NCBI RefSeq assembly: GCF_014205165.1
Contig: NZ_JACHMZ010000001.1
Span: forward strand, 6,616,501 to 6,680,500
DNA from: Micromonospora carbonacea
GTDB taxonomy: Bacteria > Actinomycetota > Actinomycetes > Mycobacteriales > Micromonosporaceae
Length of the DNA: 64,000 bases
Direction of reading: 5' to 3'
Below the pieces are notes generated by a model that had not been told where the DNA came from, did not search any database, and saw only the letters and a list, made by a program, of their open reading frames with translations. How positions within the stretch are numbered: position 1 is the stretch's first letter; each line of letters opens with the position of its first letter. A program made the translations under genes and the position numbers. Shown in pieces: positions 43,463 to 56,274 of the stretch.

Positions 43463-44994
43463 TTTGCGGCCTCCTGCACGACACCGCCGACCTCAGGGGC
43501 CGGATCGGTCCTGCCGACGTCCTCCATGGTGGCCCGGACGGCGGGGTTGATGACATCGGTGACCGGCTTGGGATAGAAGCCGAGCAGCACGATCAGCGCG
43601 ATCAGCGGCGCGACCACGACCTTCTCGCGCAGGTTGAGGTCGCGGCGCATCGGCTCGACCTCGGTCAGGGCCGGGTTGAGGGTGCCCTGGGTCGTCCGCT
43701 GCACCATCCACAGCACGTACGCGGCGGCCAGGATGATGCCGAGCGTGGCGATCACCGCGACCGGCTTGTTCACCGTGAAGGTGCCGATCAGCACCAGGAA
43801 CTCGGAGACGAACGGCGCGGTGCCGGGCAGGGCCAGCGAGGCCAGGCCGGCGAAGAACAGCACCCCGGCCAGCAGCGGCACCAGCTTGCCCGCGCCGCCG
43901 AAGTCGCTGATCAGGGCCGAGCCGCGCCGGGCCACCAGCATGCCCACCACCAGGAAGAGCAGGCCGGTGGCGAGGCCGTGGTTGAGCATGTAGAGCACCG
44001 CGCCCGTGCCGGCCTGCGTGGTGAAGGCGAAGATGCCGACCCCGATGAACCCGAAGTGCGCGATCGAGGTGTACGACACCAGCCGCTTCAGGTCGTTCTG
44101 GCCGACCGCCAGCAACGCGGCGTAGATGATGCCGATCACCCCGAGCGCGAGCGCGTACGGGGCGAACCACTTCGACGCCTCCGGGAACAGCGGCAGGCAG
44201 TAACGCAGGATCCCGAACGTGCCCACCTTGTCCAGCACGCCGACGAGCAGCGCGGCGGCCCCGGCGGGGGCGGCCCCACCGGCGTCCGGCAGCCAGGTGT
44301 GGAACGGGAAGAACGGCGCCTTGATCGCGAAGGCGAGGAAGAAGCCGAGGAACAGCCAGCGCTCGGTCCCGGTGGAGATGTCGATCTGGGTGAGCGCCTG
44401 CCAGTCGAAGGTCTTCCCGCCGACGACCCACAGGCCGATCACGGCGGCCAGCATGAACAGGCCGCCGACCAGCGAGTAGAGGAAGAACTTCACGGCCGCG
44501 TACTGCCGCTGGTGGCCGCCGTAGCTGCCGATCAGGAAGTACATCGGCACCAGCATGACCTCGAAGAACACGTAGAACAGGAAGACGTCGGCGGCGGCGA
44601 AGACGCCGATCATCGTGGATTCGAGGACGAGCAGCAGGGCGAAGTAGACCGGGATCGAGCGCTTCGACGACTCGGCGTCGTGCCAGGACGCGAGGATGAC
44701 CAGCGGCACCAGCACCGCGATCAGCATCAGCATCACCAGGGCGATGCCGTCGGCGGCGAAGGTGAACCGGGCGTCCCACTGCGGGATCCAGGTGTACGAC
44801 TCGCGGAACTGGAGCCGCTCACCGCCGGTCTTGAAGGCCAGCCACATGACCACGGACAGGGCGAGCACCAGCAGCGACCACCCGAAGGCCACCTGCTTGG
44901 CCAGCTCCGGCCGGCGGCGCGGCAGGACGGCCACGACCAGCGCGCCGACCAGCGGCGCCACGGTCAGCACCGAGAGGAACGGGAAGTTGGACAT
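43459..44994 (-). CDS. nuoM: NADH-quinone oxidoreductase subunit M
   Basis: The 511-residue protein is a complex I antiporter-like subunit. Key segments are the VFFEVMLVPMYFLIG glutamate helix, KAPFFPFHTWLPDAGGAAPA and GQNDLKRLVSYTSIAHFGFI. It sits between nuoL (64-base gap) and nuoN (overlap). The PDAGGAAPAGAAALLVG loop replaces the more common PDAHTEAPTAGSV form but is full length. Confidence 0.97.
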   Translation of the reverse strand: MSNFPFLSVLTVAPLVGALVVAVLPRRRPELAKQVAFGWSLLVLALSVVMWLAFKTGGERLQFRESYTWIPQWDARFTFAADGIALVMLMLIAVLVPLVILASWHDAESSKRSIPVYFALLLVLESTMIGVFAAADVFLFYVFFEVMLVPMYFLIGSYGGHQRQYAAVKFFLYSLVGGLFMLAAVIGLWVVGGKTFDWQALTQIDISTGTERWLFLGFFLAFAIKAPFFPFHTWLPDAGGAAPAGAAALLVGVLDKVGTFGILRYCLPLFPEASKWFAPYALALGVIGIIYAALLAVGQNDLKRLVSYTSIAHFGFIGVGIFAFTTQAGTGAVLYMLNHGLATGLLFLVVGMLVARRGSALISDFGGAGKLVPLLAGVLFFAGLASLALPGTAPFVSEFLVLIGTFTVNKPVAVIATLGIILAAAYVLWMVQRTTQGTLNPALTEVEPMRRDLNLREKVVVAPLIALIVLLGFYPKPVTDVINPAVRATMEDVGRTDPAPEVGGVVQEAAK

Positions 44995-45058
44995 TATGCG
45001 GCCTTACCTCCGTCGTCACTGCGTGGTCCGCCGGCGGGGGCGGCCGTAGAGAGGTCGA

Positions 45059-47017
45059 TCACGCCAGCCACCCCGCCTGCACGGCCAGGAACGCCGCCAC
45101 CACCAGCAGCGCGCCGGTCAGGATGGACGTCGCGTACGACCGGACGAAGCCGGTCTGCAGCCGCCGGAGTCGGCCGGAGCCCCCGCCCACGGCGGCGGCG
45201 AGGCCGTTGACCAGCCCGTCGACGCCCCGGTTGTCGAGGAAGACCAGCGCCCGGGTGAGGAAGATCCCCGGCTTCTCGAAGACCGCCTCGTTGAAGGCGT
45301 CGGTGTAGAGGTTGCGCCGGGCGGCGGTGACCAGCACACCCGCCGGCTGCGGCTCGGTGGCCGTGCCGTTGCGGAACAGCGACCAGGCGAGCCCGGCCCC
45401 GGCGATCGTGACGACCAGCGACAGGATCGTGATCACCGTGTGCGACAGCACGGCGTGGTGCTCCTCGCCGGCCTCGCCCAGCACCGGCGTCAGCCAGGAG
45501 GCCAGGCCGTCGTTCCACACCATCAGGCCACCGGCGACCACCGAGCCGATCGCCAGCAGGATCAGCGGGATCGTCATCAGCTTCGGCGACTCGTGCGGGT
45601 GCTCGATGTCCTCGGTCCACCGCTTCGGGCCGTGGAAGGTGAGGACGAACAGCCGGGTCATGTAGAACGCGGTGAGCCCCGCGCCGAGCAGCGCCGCGCC
45701 GCCGAACAGCCACGCCGTCCAGTCGTCGCGCGTGAAGGCGGCGACGATGATCGGCTCCTTGGAGAAGTAGCCGGACAGCGGCGGCAGGCCGATGATGGCC
45801 AGCCAGCCCATCATGAACGTGATCCAGGTGACCTTCATGTACTTCGACAGCCCGCCGAAGCGGCGGATGTCCACCTGGTCGTTCATGCCGTGCATGACCG
45901 AGCCGGCGCCGAGGAACATGTTGGCCTTGAAGAAGCCGTGCGCGAGCAGGTGGATGATCGCCAGGGCGTACGCCCCGCCGCCGAGGCCGACGCCGAGGAA
46001 CATGTAGCCGATCTGGCTGACCGTCGACCAGGCGAGCACCCGCTTGATGTCGTCCTTGGCCGCGCCGATGATGCAGCCGAGCAGCAGGGTCAGCGCGCCG
46101 ACGCTGACCACCACGAGCTGGAGCGTCGAGTTGGCCGAGAAGACCGGGTTCGACCGGGCGATCAGGTAGACGCCGGCGGTGACCATGGTGGCGGCGTGGA
46201 TGAGCGCCGACACCGGGGTCGGGCCCTCCATCGCGTCCGGCAGCCACGCCTGGAGCGGGAACTGGCCGGACTTGCCGGCCGCGCCGAGCAGCAGCAGCAG
46301 GCCGAGCACCAGCACCGTGGTGCCGGTCAGCGAGCCGACGCCGTTGAACACCTCGTCGTACTGCGTGGTGCCGAGGGTGGCGAACATGATGAAGATGCCG
46401 ATGGCCAGGCCGGCGTCGCCGACCCGGTTCATCAGGAACGCCTTCTTGCCGGCGGTGGCCGCGCTCGGCCGGCCGTACCAGAAGGAGATCAGCAGGTACG
46501 ACGCCAGGCCGACGCCCTCCCAGCCGAAGTAGAGCATCACGTAGTTGTTGCCGAGCACCAGCAGGAGCATCGCGGCGACGAAGAGGTTGAAGTAGGCGAA
46601 GAACCGCCGCCGACCCTCGTCGTGCGCCATGTACTCGACCGCGTACAGGTGGATCAGGAAGCCCACCCCGGTGATCAGCAGGACGAAGACCGCGGCCAGC
46701 GGGTCGAACAGCAGGCCGAAGTCCACGTGCAGGTCACCGACGGCGATGAAGTCCCAGAGGCTCAGCTCCGCCGACTTGTTCTCCAGGCCGCGGAGCTGGA
46801 AGAAGTAGGTCAGGCCGAGCACGAAGGCGGCCCCGATCGCGGCCACCCCGAGCCAGTGCCCCCACCGGTCGGCCCGCCGACCCAGCAGCAGCAGGACCGC
46901 CGCGCTGGCCAGCGGGATCGCCACCAGCAGCCAGAAGCTGCCCAGCAGGCCGCTCGCCGCAGCGTAGGCGACTTCACCTGCCGGCTCAGCCGGGGCGTTC
47001 ATCAGAATCGTTCCCAC
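45059..47017 (-). CDS. nuoL: NADH-quinone oxidoreductase subunit L
   Basis: The 652-residue protein is the terminal antiporter-like subunit of complex I with the long lateral helix. Visible are YFFQLRG, YMAHDEGRRRFFAYFNLF, GWEGVGLASYLLISFWY, FPLQAWLPDAMEGPTPVSAL and the HAATMVTAGVYLIAR segment. The start is a GTG at 47017 or an ATG five codons later. It lies 11 bases after nuoK. Confidence 0.97.
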   Translation of the reverse strand: MGTILMNAPAEPAGEVAYAAASGLLGSFWLLVAIPLASAAVLLLLGRRADRWGHWLGVAAIGAAFVLGLTYFFQLRGLENKSAELSLWDFIAVGDLHVDFGLLFDPLAAVFVLLITGVGFLIHLYAVEYMAHDEGRRRFFAYFNLFVAAMLLLVLGNNYVMLYFGWEGVGLASYLLISFWYGRPSAATAGKKAFLMNRVGDAGLAIGIFIMFATLGTTQYDEVFNGVGSLTGTTVLVLGLLLLLGAAGKSGQFPLQAWLPDAMEGPTPVSALIHAATMVTAGVYLIARSNPVFSANSTLQLVVVSVGALTLLLGCIIGAAKDDIKRVLAWSTVSQIGYMFLGVGLGGGAYALAIIHLLAHGFFKANMFLGAGSVMHGMNDQVDIRRFGGLSKYMKVTWITFMMGWLAIIGLPPLSGYFSKEPIIVAAFTRDDWTAWLFGGAALLGAGLTAFYMTRLFVLTFHGPKRWTEDIEHPHESPKLMTIPLILLAIGSVVAGGLMVWNDGLASWLTPVLGEAGEEHHAVLSHTVITILSLVVTIAGAGLAWSLFRNGTATEPQPAGVLVTAARRNLYTDAFNEAVFEKPGIFLTRALVFLDNRGVDGLVNGLAAAVGGGSGRLRRLQTGFVRSYATSILTGALLVVAAFLAVQAGWLA

Positions 47018-47028
47018 CGCAGGGCCCC

Positions 47029-47328
47029 TTAGTACTTCAGCAGGTTGGCGTCGTCGACGCTGGCCGAGCGCCGGGTCCGGAAGATGGACATGATGATCGC
47101 GAGGCCGACCACGACCTCCGCCGCGGCCACCACCATCACGAAGAACGACATGATCTGGCCGTTCAGGTCACCGTTGATCCGGCTGAAGGTGACCAGGGTC
47201 AGGTTGGCCGCGTTCAGCATCAGCTCGACGCACATGAACAGCACGATCGCGTTCCGGCGGACGAGCACCCCCACCGCACCGATGGTGAACAGCACCGCGG
47301 CGAGCACGAGATAGTAGTCCGGGGTCAC
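47029..47328 (-). CDS. nuoK: NADH-quinone oxidoreductase subunit K
   Basis: The 99-residue protein has three membrane helices, [20 protein letters not shown] with the conserved glutamate, and [15 protein letters not shown]. The GTG start overlaps the nuoJ stop. Normal length for the family. Confidence 0.97.
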   Translation of the reverse strand: MTPDYYLVLAAVLFTIGAVGVLVRRNAIVLFMCVELMLNAANLTLVTFSRINGDLNGQIMSFFVMVVAAAEVVVGLAIIMSIFRTRRSASVDDANLLKY

Positions 47329-48095
47329 CGGTCCGTCCCCTTCAACGTGGTCTCCTCGGCGGTCATCTCCCGGGCCGGCAGGATCTCCGGGATGCTGCGC
47401 TCGGTCAGCCGGCCGTCGGGCAGGCGGGCCGGCGTGGCCACCGAGGACGAGGTGGCGAAGACACCCGGGCCGGGCTTCGGGCCGGGGTAGTTGCCCGGGG
47501 CGAAGCGGGCCTTCATGGTGGCGATCTGGTCCATCTTGTCCTCCCGACGCCGCTCGATGTGCGCCAGCACCATCGCGCCGACCGCCGCCGTGATCAGCAG
47601 CGCCGAGGTCAGCTCGAAGGCGAAGACGTACTTGGTGAACAGCAGCCGGGCGATGCCCTGCACGTTGCCCTCGGCGTTGGCCTGCTCCAGGCCGACCGCC
47701 GAGACGCCGCCGAGGCCCCGGTAGAGGCCGCCGCCGACCAGGCCGGCGAAGCCGAGGCCGAGCACCACGGCGGCGATCCGCTGGCCGCGCAGGGTCTCGA
47801 TCAGCGAGTCCGAGGAGTCCCGGCCGACCAGCATCAGCACGAACAGGAAGAGCATCATGATCGCGCCGGTGTAGACGATGATCTGCACCATGCCGATGAA
47901 CGGCCCGGCCTGGAGGACGTAGAACACGCCCAGGCAGAGCATCGTCAGCACCAGCCAGAGCGCCGAGTGCACGGCGTTGCGGGCCGCGATCATGCCGATC
48001 GCGCCGAGCAGCGCCAACGGGGCGAGGATCCAGAAGGTGACCTCCTCGCCGCCGGAGACCCCGCCCGCCGCGGCGAGCACCGTCTGCGTGGTCAT
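47325..48095 (-). CDS. nuoJ: NADH-quinone oxidoreductase subunit J
   Basis: The 256-residue protein has five membrane helices in the first ~185 residues ([40 protein letters not shown]). A cytosolic tail of about 70 residues follows ([20 protein letters not shown] onward); a long tail is common in actinobacterial NuoJ. Start overlaps the nuoI stop (ATGA) and the stop overlaps the nuoK start. Confidence 0.96.
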   Translation of the reverse strand: MTTQTVLAAAGGVSGGEEVTFWILAPLALLGAIGMIAARNAVHSALWLVLTMLCLGVFYVLQAGPFIGMVQIIVYTGAIMMLFLFVLMLVGRDSSDSLIETLRGQRIAAVVLGLGFAGLVGGGLYRGLGGVSAVGLEQANAEGNVQGIARLLFTKYVFAFELTSALLITAAVGAMVLAHIERRREDKMDQIATMKARFAPGNYPGPKPGPGVFATSSSVATPARLPDGRLTERSIPEILPAREMTAEETTLKGTDR

Positions 48096-48733
48096 GCCTC
48101 GTCCCCCTTGCCCGCCGCCGCCCGCTGGGCCTGCTGCTCGGCGCCGGGGAAGGTCACCCCGGGGTGCTCCTCGACCTGGTAGCGACCGGGGCTGTTCGCC
48201 GCGTGCTCGGCCCCGGCGGAGGTGCCCGGGTTGCTCAGCGCGCCGACGTAGTAGTCCTTCTCGCTGTCGCCGAGCCGCATCGGGTGCGGCGGCTGCTCCA
48301 TGCCCGGCAGCAGCGGCGCGAGCAGCTGCTCCTTCGTGAAGATCAGGTCCTGCCGGTTGTCCCGGGCCAGCTCGTACTCGTTGCTCATGGTGAGCGACCG
48401 GGTCGGGCAGGCCTCGATGCAGAGCCCGCAGAAGATGCAGCGGGCGTAGTTGATCTGGTAGATCGACGCGTGCCGCTCACCCGGGGACAGCCGGTTCTCC
48501 TCGGTGTTGTCCCCGCCCTCGACGTAGATCGCGTCGGCCGGGCAGGCCCAGGCGCACAGCTCGCAGCCGATGCACTTCTCCAGGCCGTCCGGGTGCCGGT
48601 TGAGGATGTGCCGCCCGTGGTAGCGCGGCGCCGAGACCGGCGGCTTGAACGGGTAGTCGGTCGTGACGACCTTCCTGAACATGTGCGAGAAGGTGACCCC
48701 GAAGCCCTTGAACGTTCCGGTGATCGCGCCCAC
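48092..48733 (-). CDS. nuoI: NADH-quinone oxidoreductase subunit I (8Fe ferredoxin)
   Basis: The 213-residue protein has two 4Fe-4S motifs, [12 protein letters not shown] and [12 protein letters not shown], that carry electrons toward NuoB. The N-terminal helix anchors it on the membrane arm. The C-terminal ~60 residues beyond the ferredoxin fold ([19 protein letters not shown] and on) are longer than in proteobacteria and usual in actinomycetes. The GTG start is one base after the nuoH stop. Confidence 0.97.
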   Translation of the reverse strand: MGAITGTFKGFGVTFSHMFRKVVTTDYPFKPPVSAPRYHGRHILNRHPDGLEKCIGCELCAWACPADAIYVEGGDNTEENRLSPGERHASIYQINYARCIFCGLCIEACPTRSLTMSNEYELARDNRQDLIFTKEQLLAPLLPGMEQPPHPMRLGDSEKDYYVGALSNPGTSAGAEHAANSPGRYQVEEHPGVTFPGAEQQAQRAAAGKGDEA

Positions 48734-48734
48734 G

Positions 48735-50087
48735 TCACACCTCCCTGGAGTCCGAGCCGGCGGCGACGTTGGCCGGCTCCCGCTCGGCGACCACGCGCTT
48801 GGTGCGCGGGCTCGGTGGCACTTGCAGGTCCATCGGTGGCAGCGGGAAGCTGCCGTGCGGACGGCTGTTGGCCTGCTCCTGGAGCGTCGGCTGCGGCTCC
48901 TTCTTGCGGCTCGGCCACAGCAGCGTCACCAGCAGCAGCACGCCCGCGCCGAGGCCCGTGGCGAGCAGCCGGTCCCGGGTCTGCCAGCCCTCGATCGAGC
49001 GCAGGCCGGCCAGGACCAGGATCCAGACCAGGTTGATCGGCAGCAGCACCTTCCAGCCGAACCGCATGAACTGGTCGTAGCGGAGCCGGGGCAGGGTGCC
49101 CCGCAGCCAGACGAAGACGAAGACCAGCGCCAGCACCTTGCCGAAGAACCAGAGCATCGGCCACCAGCCGGTGTTGGCGTCCGCCCACAGCGTGATCGGC
49201 CAGGGGGCCCGCCAGCCGCCGAGGAACAGCGTCGTGGTGACCGCGGACATGGTCACCATCGCCACGTACTCGCTGAGCATGAAGAGCGCGAACTTCAGCG
49301 AGCTGTATTCCGTCATGAAGCCGGCGACCAGCTCCGACTCGGCCTCGGGGAGGTCGAACGGCGCCCGGTTGGTCTCACCGACGGTGGCGATGAAGAAGAT
49401 GATGAAGCTCGGCAGCAGCAGGATCGCGTACCAGCCGGGGGCCGGCACCTCGACGCCGGCGACGGTGAACCGGGTGGCGTCGCCCTGGGCGGCGACGATC
49501 CCGCTGGTCGACATCGTCCCGGCGGTCATGAACACCGCCACGATGCTCAGCCCCATCGCGACCTCGTAGGAGATCATCTGGGCGCTGGAGCGCAGGCCGC
49601 CGAGCAGCGGGTACGTCGAGCCGGAGGCCCAGCCGCCGAGCACGATGCCGTAGACGGCCAGCGACGAGCAGGCCAGCAGCACCAGCACCGCCACCGGCAC
49701 GTCGGTGACCTGCAACGGCGTCCGGTGACCGAAGATGCTCACCATCGGGCCGAACGGGATCACCGACAGCGCGGTGACCGCGCAGACCACCGAGATGACC
49801 GGCGCGAAGAAGTAGACGACCTTGTCCGCCGCCTTCGGGAGGATGTCCTCCTTGAAGGCCATCTTCAGGCCGTCGGCGAGGGTCTGGAGCAGGCCGAACG
49901 GGCCGACCTGGTTGGGGCCGGGCCGTACCTGCATGTAGCCGACGACCCGCCGCTCGAACCAGACGCCGAGCAGCGTGGCCAGCAGGCCGAAGACGAAGGC
50001 GAACAGAACCTTGATCAGGACCAGCCACCACGGGTCCTTGCCGAAGTCGGCCAGCGTCGGGTCCTGCGCGAGGTAGACCGCGTTCAC
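48735..50087 (-). CDS. nuoH: NADH-quinone oxidoreductase subunit H
   Basis: From the GTG at 50087, overlapping the nuoG stop, the protein has 450 residues. It has eight or nine membrane helices and the quinone-site segments [51 protein letters not shown] and [14 protein letters not shown]. The C-terminal ~60 residues form a Pro/Arg-rich cytosolic tail not needed for the core fold. Confidence 0.97.
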   Translation of the reverse strand: MNAVYLAQDPTLADFGKDPWWLVLIKVLFAFVFGLLATLLGVWFERRVVGYMQVRPGPNQVGPFGLLQTLADGLKMAFKEDILPKAADKVVYFFAPVISVVCAVTALSVIPFGPMVSIFGHRTPLQVTDVPVAVLVLLACSSLAVYGIVLGGWASGSTYPLLGGLRSSAQMISYEVAMGLSIVAVFMTAGTMSTSGIVAAQGDATRFTVAGVEVPAPGWYAILLLPSFIIFFIATVGETNRAPFDLPEAESELVAGFMTEYSSLKFALFMLSEYVAMVTMSAVTTTLFLGGWRAPWPITLWADANTGWWPMLWFFGKVLALVFVFVWLRGTLPRLRYDQFMRFGWKVLLPINLVWILVLAGLRSIEGWQTRDRLLATGLGAGVLLLVTLLWPSRKKEPQPTLQEQANSRPHGSFPLPPMDLQVPPSPRTKRVVAEREPANVAAGSDSREV

Positions 50088-52584
50088 TGGGAAACACCCC
50101 CGGAGTTGAGGAGGGGACCCGGGCGGCCGGCGACGTCGGCGGCGACCGGGGCGGTCGCGGCGGGCGCGCTGATCCGTACCACCGTGCCGGACGTCGCGCC
50201 GAGGCCGCGCCGGACGGTGGAGCCGGGTGAGTTGGTCGGCAGCCAGACGACGCCGTCGGGCATCTCGGTGATCGCCGCCGGCAGGGTGATCGCCCCACGG
50301 TCGGTGCCCACCGTCACCGGGTCGCCGTCGGCGACGCCGAGGGCCTCCGCGGTGCCCTTGCCCAGCCGGGCCACCGGCGGGCGGGCCGTGCCGCCGAGGT
50401 GCTCGTCGCCGTCGGTCAGGCTGCCCAGGTCGACGAGCTGGTGCCAGGTGGCCAGCACGGCCTCCCCGGCGCCGGGCTGCGGCACCGTGGCCGGCTGCAC
50501 CGACGGCGTGGACGGCCGGTCGGCCCGGGTCGGCGGCAGGCTGCCCAGCTCGCGGCGGACGCTGAGCACGTCGCCGGTGCCGAGCTGCACGTCGAGCAGC
50601 GCGGCGAGGGCGTCGAGCACCCGGCCGTCGGTCATCGCGGCGGTGCGCAGGACCGCCTCGAAGGGCCGCAGGCGACCCTCCCAGTCCAGGAAGCTGCCGG
50701 CCTTCTCGACCACCGGGGCGACCGGGAGGACCACGTCGGCCCGGCGGGCCACCGCGCTCATCCGCAGCTCCAGGCTGACCAGGAACGGCACCGCGTCGAG
50801 GGCCTGCTCGGCCAGCCGGGGGTCGGCCAGGTCGGCCGGGTCGACGCCGGCCACCACCAGCGCGCCGAGCTGGTCGCCCGCCGCCGCCGCGAGGATGGCG
50901 TCGGTGTCCCGGCCGGCCTGGCTCGGGATCACGCCGGCCGGGATGTCCCACGCCTCGCCCAGCTCGGCCCGCGCGGCCGGCTCGGTGACCGGACGGCCGC
51001 CGGGGAGCAGGTTGGGCAGGCAGCCCGCGTCGACCGCGCCCCGGTCGCCCGCGCGCCGCGGCACCCAGGCCAGCTTCGCGCCCGTACGCCGGGCCACGTC
51101 CGCCGCCGCCGACAGGCCGCCGGGCACCTCGCCCAGCCGCTCGCCGACGATCAGGATCGCGCCGGGGGTGCTCAGCGCCTCGGCCACCGTGGCGTGCTCG
51201 GCGAGCACGCTCGCCTCCTCGCCCGGCACCACCCGGGCCAGCTTGGCCCCGAGCTTCTCCAGGCCGCGGGTGGCGAACGGCGCGATCGCGTACACCGTCA
51301 GCTTCTTCTTCAGGTACGCCTTGCGCAGCCGCAGGAAGAGGATCGGGCACTCCTCCTCCGGCTCCAGGCCGACGAGCACCACGGCGGGGGCGTTCTCCAC
51401 GTCCGCGTAGGTGACGTCGGTGCGCCCGGCGACCGAGCTGGCCAGGAAGTCGGACTCCTCGCGGGAGACCGGCCGGGCCCGGAAGTCGATGTCGTTGGTG
51501 CGCAGGGCGACCCGGGCGAACTTCGCGTACGCGTAGGCGTCCTCGACGGTGAGCCGGCCGCCGGTCAGCACCGCCGTGCCCCGGGCGGAGTCCCGGGCCG
51601 CGGCCAGCCCCTCGGCGGCGACGGTCAGCGCCTCGCTCCACGACGCCTCGCGCAGCTCACCGGTCTCGGCGTCGCGCACGAGCGGGTTGGTGATCCGGTC
51701 GAACGCGCGGGTGTACTGGAAGCCCCAGCGGCCCTTGTCGCAGTTCCACTCCTCGTTGACCTGCGGGTCGTCGCCGGCCAGCCGGCGCAGCACCTTGCCG
51801 CGCCGCCAGTCGGTGCGCTGGGCGCAGCCGGCCGAGCAGTGCTCGCAGACGCTGGGGCTGGAGACCAGGTCGAACGGGCGGGCCCGGAACCGGTACTGCG
51901 CGCCGGTCAGCGCGCCCACCGGGCAGATCTGCACGGTGTTGCCGGAGAAGTAGGAGTTGAACGGGACGTCGCCGCTGTCCTCGCCGGCCTCCGCGCCGTA
52001 CTCCTCGTCCCGGTAGATGTTGATCTCCTCGGCGGACGACCGGCCCATCAGGTCGATGAACTTGTCGCCCGCGATCTCCTCGGAGAACCGGGTGCAGCGC
52101 TGGCAGAGCACGCAGCGCTCGCGGTCGAGCAGCACCTGGGTGCTGATCGGCAACGGCTTGGGGTATTCCCGCTTGTGCTCGTGGAACCGGGAGTCCGTGC
52201 GGCCGGTGGACATCGCCTGGTTCTGTAGCGGGCACTCGCCGCCCTTGTCACACATCGGGCAGTCGAGGGGGTGGTTCATGAGCAGCAGCTCCATGACCCC
52301 CTCCTGCGCCTTCTTGGCGACCGGCGAGGTGAGCTGGGTGCGCACCACCATGCCCTCGGCGACGGTCTGGGTGCAGGAGGCCACCGGCTTGCGCTGGCCC
52401 TCCACCTCGACCAGGCACTGCCGGCACGCGCCGGCCGGGGCCAGCAGCGGGTGGTCGCAGAAGCGCGGGATCTCGGTGCCCAGCTGCTCGGCGACCCGGA
52501 TCAGCAGCGCGCCCTTGGGTGCGGTGACCTCGACGCCGTCGATGGTGAGCGTGACGGTCTCGGTCTGCTTGGCTACGTCGGTCA

Positions 52585-52585
<1 letters not shown>
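50084..52585 (-). CDS. nuoG: NADH-quinone oxidoreductase subunit G
   Basis: The 833-residue protein has an N-terminal 2Fe-2S domain ([19 protein letters not shown]), the HxxxCxxC cluster region ([13 protein letters not shown]), two further 4Fe-4S motifs ([24 protein letters not shown]) and a molybdopterin-oxidoreductase-like domain starting with CEHCSAGC. This is the electron chain from NuoF/E to NuoI. ATG overlaps the nuoF stop (TGATG). Confidence 0.97.
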
Positions 52586-53897
<1,312 letters not shown>

Positions 53898-53901
<4 letters not shown>

Positions 53902-54896
53902 TGCTGGGCCTCCGCTTCCTTGAGGGAGCGCTCCTGGGCTTCGGCGTCGTCGCCGGCGGGCTTGCGGTCGCCGGCCGGCGGGTTCGCGGCGGCGCCCGCG
54001 GCCTGGGCCTGCTGGGCGTCGCGCGGGACCGGGGGCGCCCCGTCGACCGGCACCGCCACCCCGGGCGCGGCCGGCGCGGGCTCGGGCTCGGCTGCCGGAG
54101 CCGGCTTCGCGGCCTGGGCCTTCGCCTCGGCGGCGGCCTTCTCGGCCTCGGCCTTCGCCTTCTCGGCATCCGCCTTCGCCTTGGCCTCGGCGGCGGCCCG
54201 GTCGGCCTCGGCCTTGCTCCGGATCGGGGTGTTCGGGTCGTAGCCCGGCACCGAGATGCCGTGCTGCTCGGCCAGCCGCAGGCCCCGCAGGGTGGGCTCG
54301 CCCGGGCCGCCGTCGGCGACCGCGCCCTCGCGCTCGTCGGCGAAGCCGGCGAGCTGCACCGACATCTCCTTCAGCGTGCAGAGCCGCGCGCCCCGGGTCG
54401 GCATCGGCCGGCCGCCGGCCCGCAGCTCCTCGACCACCCCGACCGCGGTCTGCGGGTCGACGCCGTCGAAGAAGTCGTAGTTGACCGTCATGACGGGGCC
54501 GTAGTCGCAGGCCGCGAGGCACTCGGCGTGCTCCAGGGTGACCTTGCCGTCGGCGGTGGTCTCGTCGTGCCCGACGCCCAGGTGCTCGGCGAGGGTGTCG
54601 TAGACCTCCTGCCCGCCCAGCACGTTGCACATGGTGTTGGTACAGACGCTGACCAGGTAGTCACCGGTCGGCCGGCGCTTGTACATCGTGTAGAAGGTGG
54701 CGACCGCGCCGACCTGGGCCTTGTTCAGGCCGAGCACCTCGGCGCAGAACTCGACGCCGGCCGGGGAGACGTACCCCTCCTCCGACTGCACCAGGTGCAG
54801 CAGCGGCAGCAGCGCCGACCGGGACCGGTCGGCCGGGTAGCGGGCGATGATCTCGCGCGCCCGCTCCCGCGTCTCGTCAGTGAAAGTCGTCGTCAT
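53898..54896 (-). CDS. nuoE: NADH-quinone oxidoreductase subunit E with long C-terminal extension
   Basis: The 332-residue protein has a normal thioredoxin-like 2Fe-2S core in the first ~165 residues: VCTNTMCNVLGG and ECLAACDYGP hold the four cysteines. After RGARLCTLKEMSVQLAGF and a linker comes an extension of roughly 110 residues, with an Ala/Lys/Glu-rich stretch near 226-268 (EADRAAAEAKAKADAEKAKA) expected to form a long helix, then a Pro/Ala-rich tail. Most NuoE proteins end soon after the core. The ATG follows GGAAGGCGG. Confidence 0.95.
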
Positions 54897-54948
54897 CAGA
54901 GCCGCCTTCCGTTCGCGACTGCGGGGCTCGCAAGCTCACTCCTCGCGC

Positions 54949-56274
54949 TCACCTGTCACACCCACCCATCACGGGGTCCAGCGAGGCGCCGCCGGCGATC
55001 ACGTCGGCGATCAGGCCGCCCTCGGCCATCGCCGGGAGGGCCTGGAGGTTGACGAAGCTCGGCTCCCGGTAGTGCACCCGGTAGGGCCGGGTGCCGCCGT
55101 CGGAGACCGCGTGCACGCCCAGCTCGCCCCGGGGCGACTCGATGCCCACGTACACCTGGCCGGGCGGGACCCGGAAGCCCTCGGTGACGAGCTTGAAGTG
55201 GTGGATCAGGGACTCCATCGACTGACCCATGATCTTGGCGACGTGCTCCAGCGAGTTGCCCATGCCGTCGACGCCGATGGCGAGCTGCGCCGGCCAGGCG
55301 ATCTTGCGGTCGGCCACCATCACCGGGCCCGGCTTGAGCCGGTCGAGCGCCTGCTCGACGAGCTTCAGCGACTCCCGGATCTCGGCGACCCGCACCAGGT
55401 AGCGGCCCCAGACGTCGCCGTCCGGGTGGGTGGGCACGTCGAACTCGTAGGACTCGTAGCCGCAGTAGGGCATCGTCTTGCGCAGGTCCCAGGCGAGGCC
55501 GGCGGAGCGCAGCACCGGGCCGGTGACGCCCAGCGCCAGGCAGCCCGTCACGTCGAGCACCGCCACCTGCTTGGTGCGCTCGGTCCAGATCGGCTGGCCG
55601 GAGAGGAGGTCCTCGTACTCCTTGAGCTTCTTCGGCATCATCTTCAGGAAGTCGCGGATCTTGCGGATCGCGTCGTCCGGGACGTCCTGCGCCACGCCGC
55701 CCGGCCGGACGTACGCGTGGTTCATCCGCAGGCCGGTGATGGTCTCGAAGATGTCGAGGATGTACTCCCGCTCGCGGAAGCCGTACAGCATGATCGAGAT
55801 CGCGCCCAGCTCCATGCCGGTGGTGGCCAGCCAGACCAGGTGCGACGAGATCCGGTTGAGCTCCATCATCAGGACCCGGATCGTGGTGGCCCGCTCGGTC
55901 ACGTCGTCGGTGATGCCGAGCAGCTTCTCCACCGCGAGGCTGTAGGCCGTCTCGTTGAAGATCGGGGAGAGGTAGTCCATCCGGGTCACGAACGTCGAAC
56001 CCTGCACCCAGTTGCGGTATTCGAGGTTCTTCTCGATGCCCGTGTGCAGGTAGCCGACGACCGACCGGGCCTCCCGGACGGTCTCGCCCTCCAGCTCCAG
56101 GATCAGCCGGAGCACGCCGTGCGTCGACGGGTGCTGCGGACCCATGTTGACGACGATCCGCTCGTCGTTGATCGGGTCCGTGCCGGAGACCACCTGGTCC
56201 CAGTCCCCACCGGTGACGGTGAAGACCTTGCCCTCGGTCGTCTCACGCTCGGTGGCGTAGTTCGACGTCGTCAC
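54949..56274 (-). CDS. nuoD: NADH-quinone oxidoreductase subunit D
   Basis: The 441-residue protein belongs to the nickel-hydrogenase-large-subunit fold. It contains [49 protein letters not shown] and the C-terminal DPVMGGCDR. With NuoB it shapes the quinone-binding cavity. GTG start overlaps the nuoC stop; a 52-base gap separates it from nuoE. Confidence 0.97.
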   Translation of the reverse strand: MTTSNYATERETTEGKVFTVTGGDWDQVVSGTDPINDERIVVNMGPQHPSTHGVLRLILELEGETVREARSVVGYLHTGIEKNLEYRNWVQGSTFVTRMDYLSPIFNETAYSLAVEKLLGITDDVTERATTIRVLMMELNRISSHLVWLATTGMELGAISIMLYGFREREYILDIFETITGLRMNHAYVRPGGVAQDVPDDAIRKIRDFLKMMPKKLKEYEDLLSGQPIWTERTKQVAVLDVTGCLALGVTGPVLRSAGLAWDLRKTMPYCGYESYEFDVPTHPDGDVWGRYLVRVAEIRESLKLVEQALDRLKPGPVMVADRKIAWPAQLAIGVDGMGNSLEHVAKIMGQSMESLIHHFKLVTEGFRVPPGQVYVGIESPRGELGVHAVSDGGTRPYRVHYREPSFVNLQALPAMAEGGLIADVIAGGASLDPVMGGCDR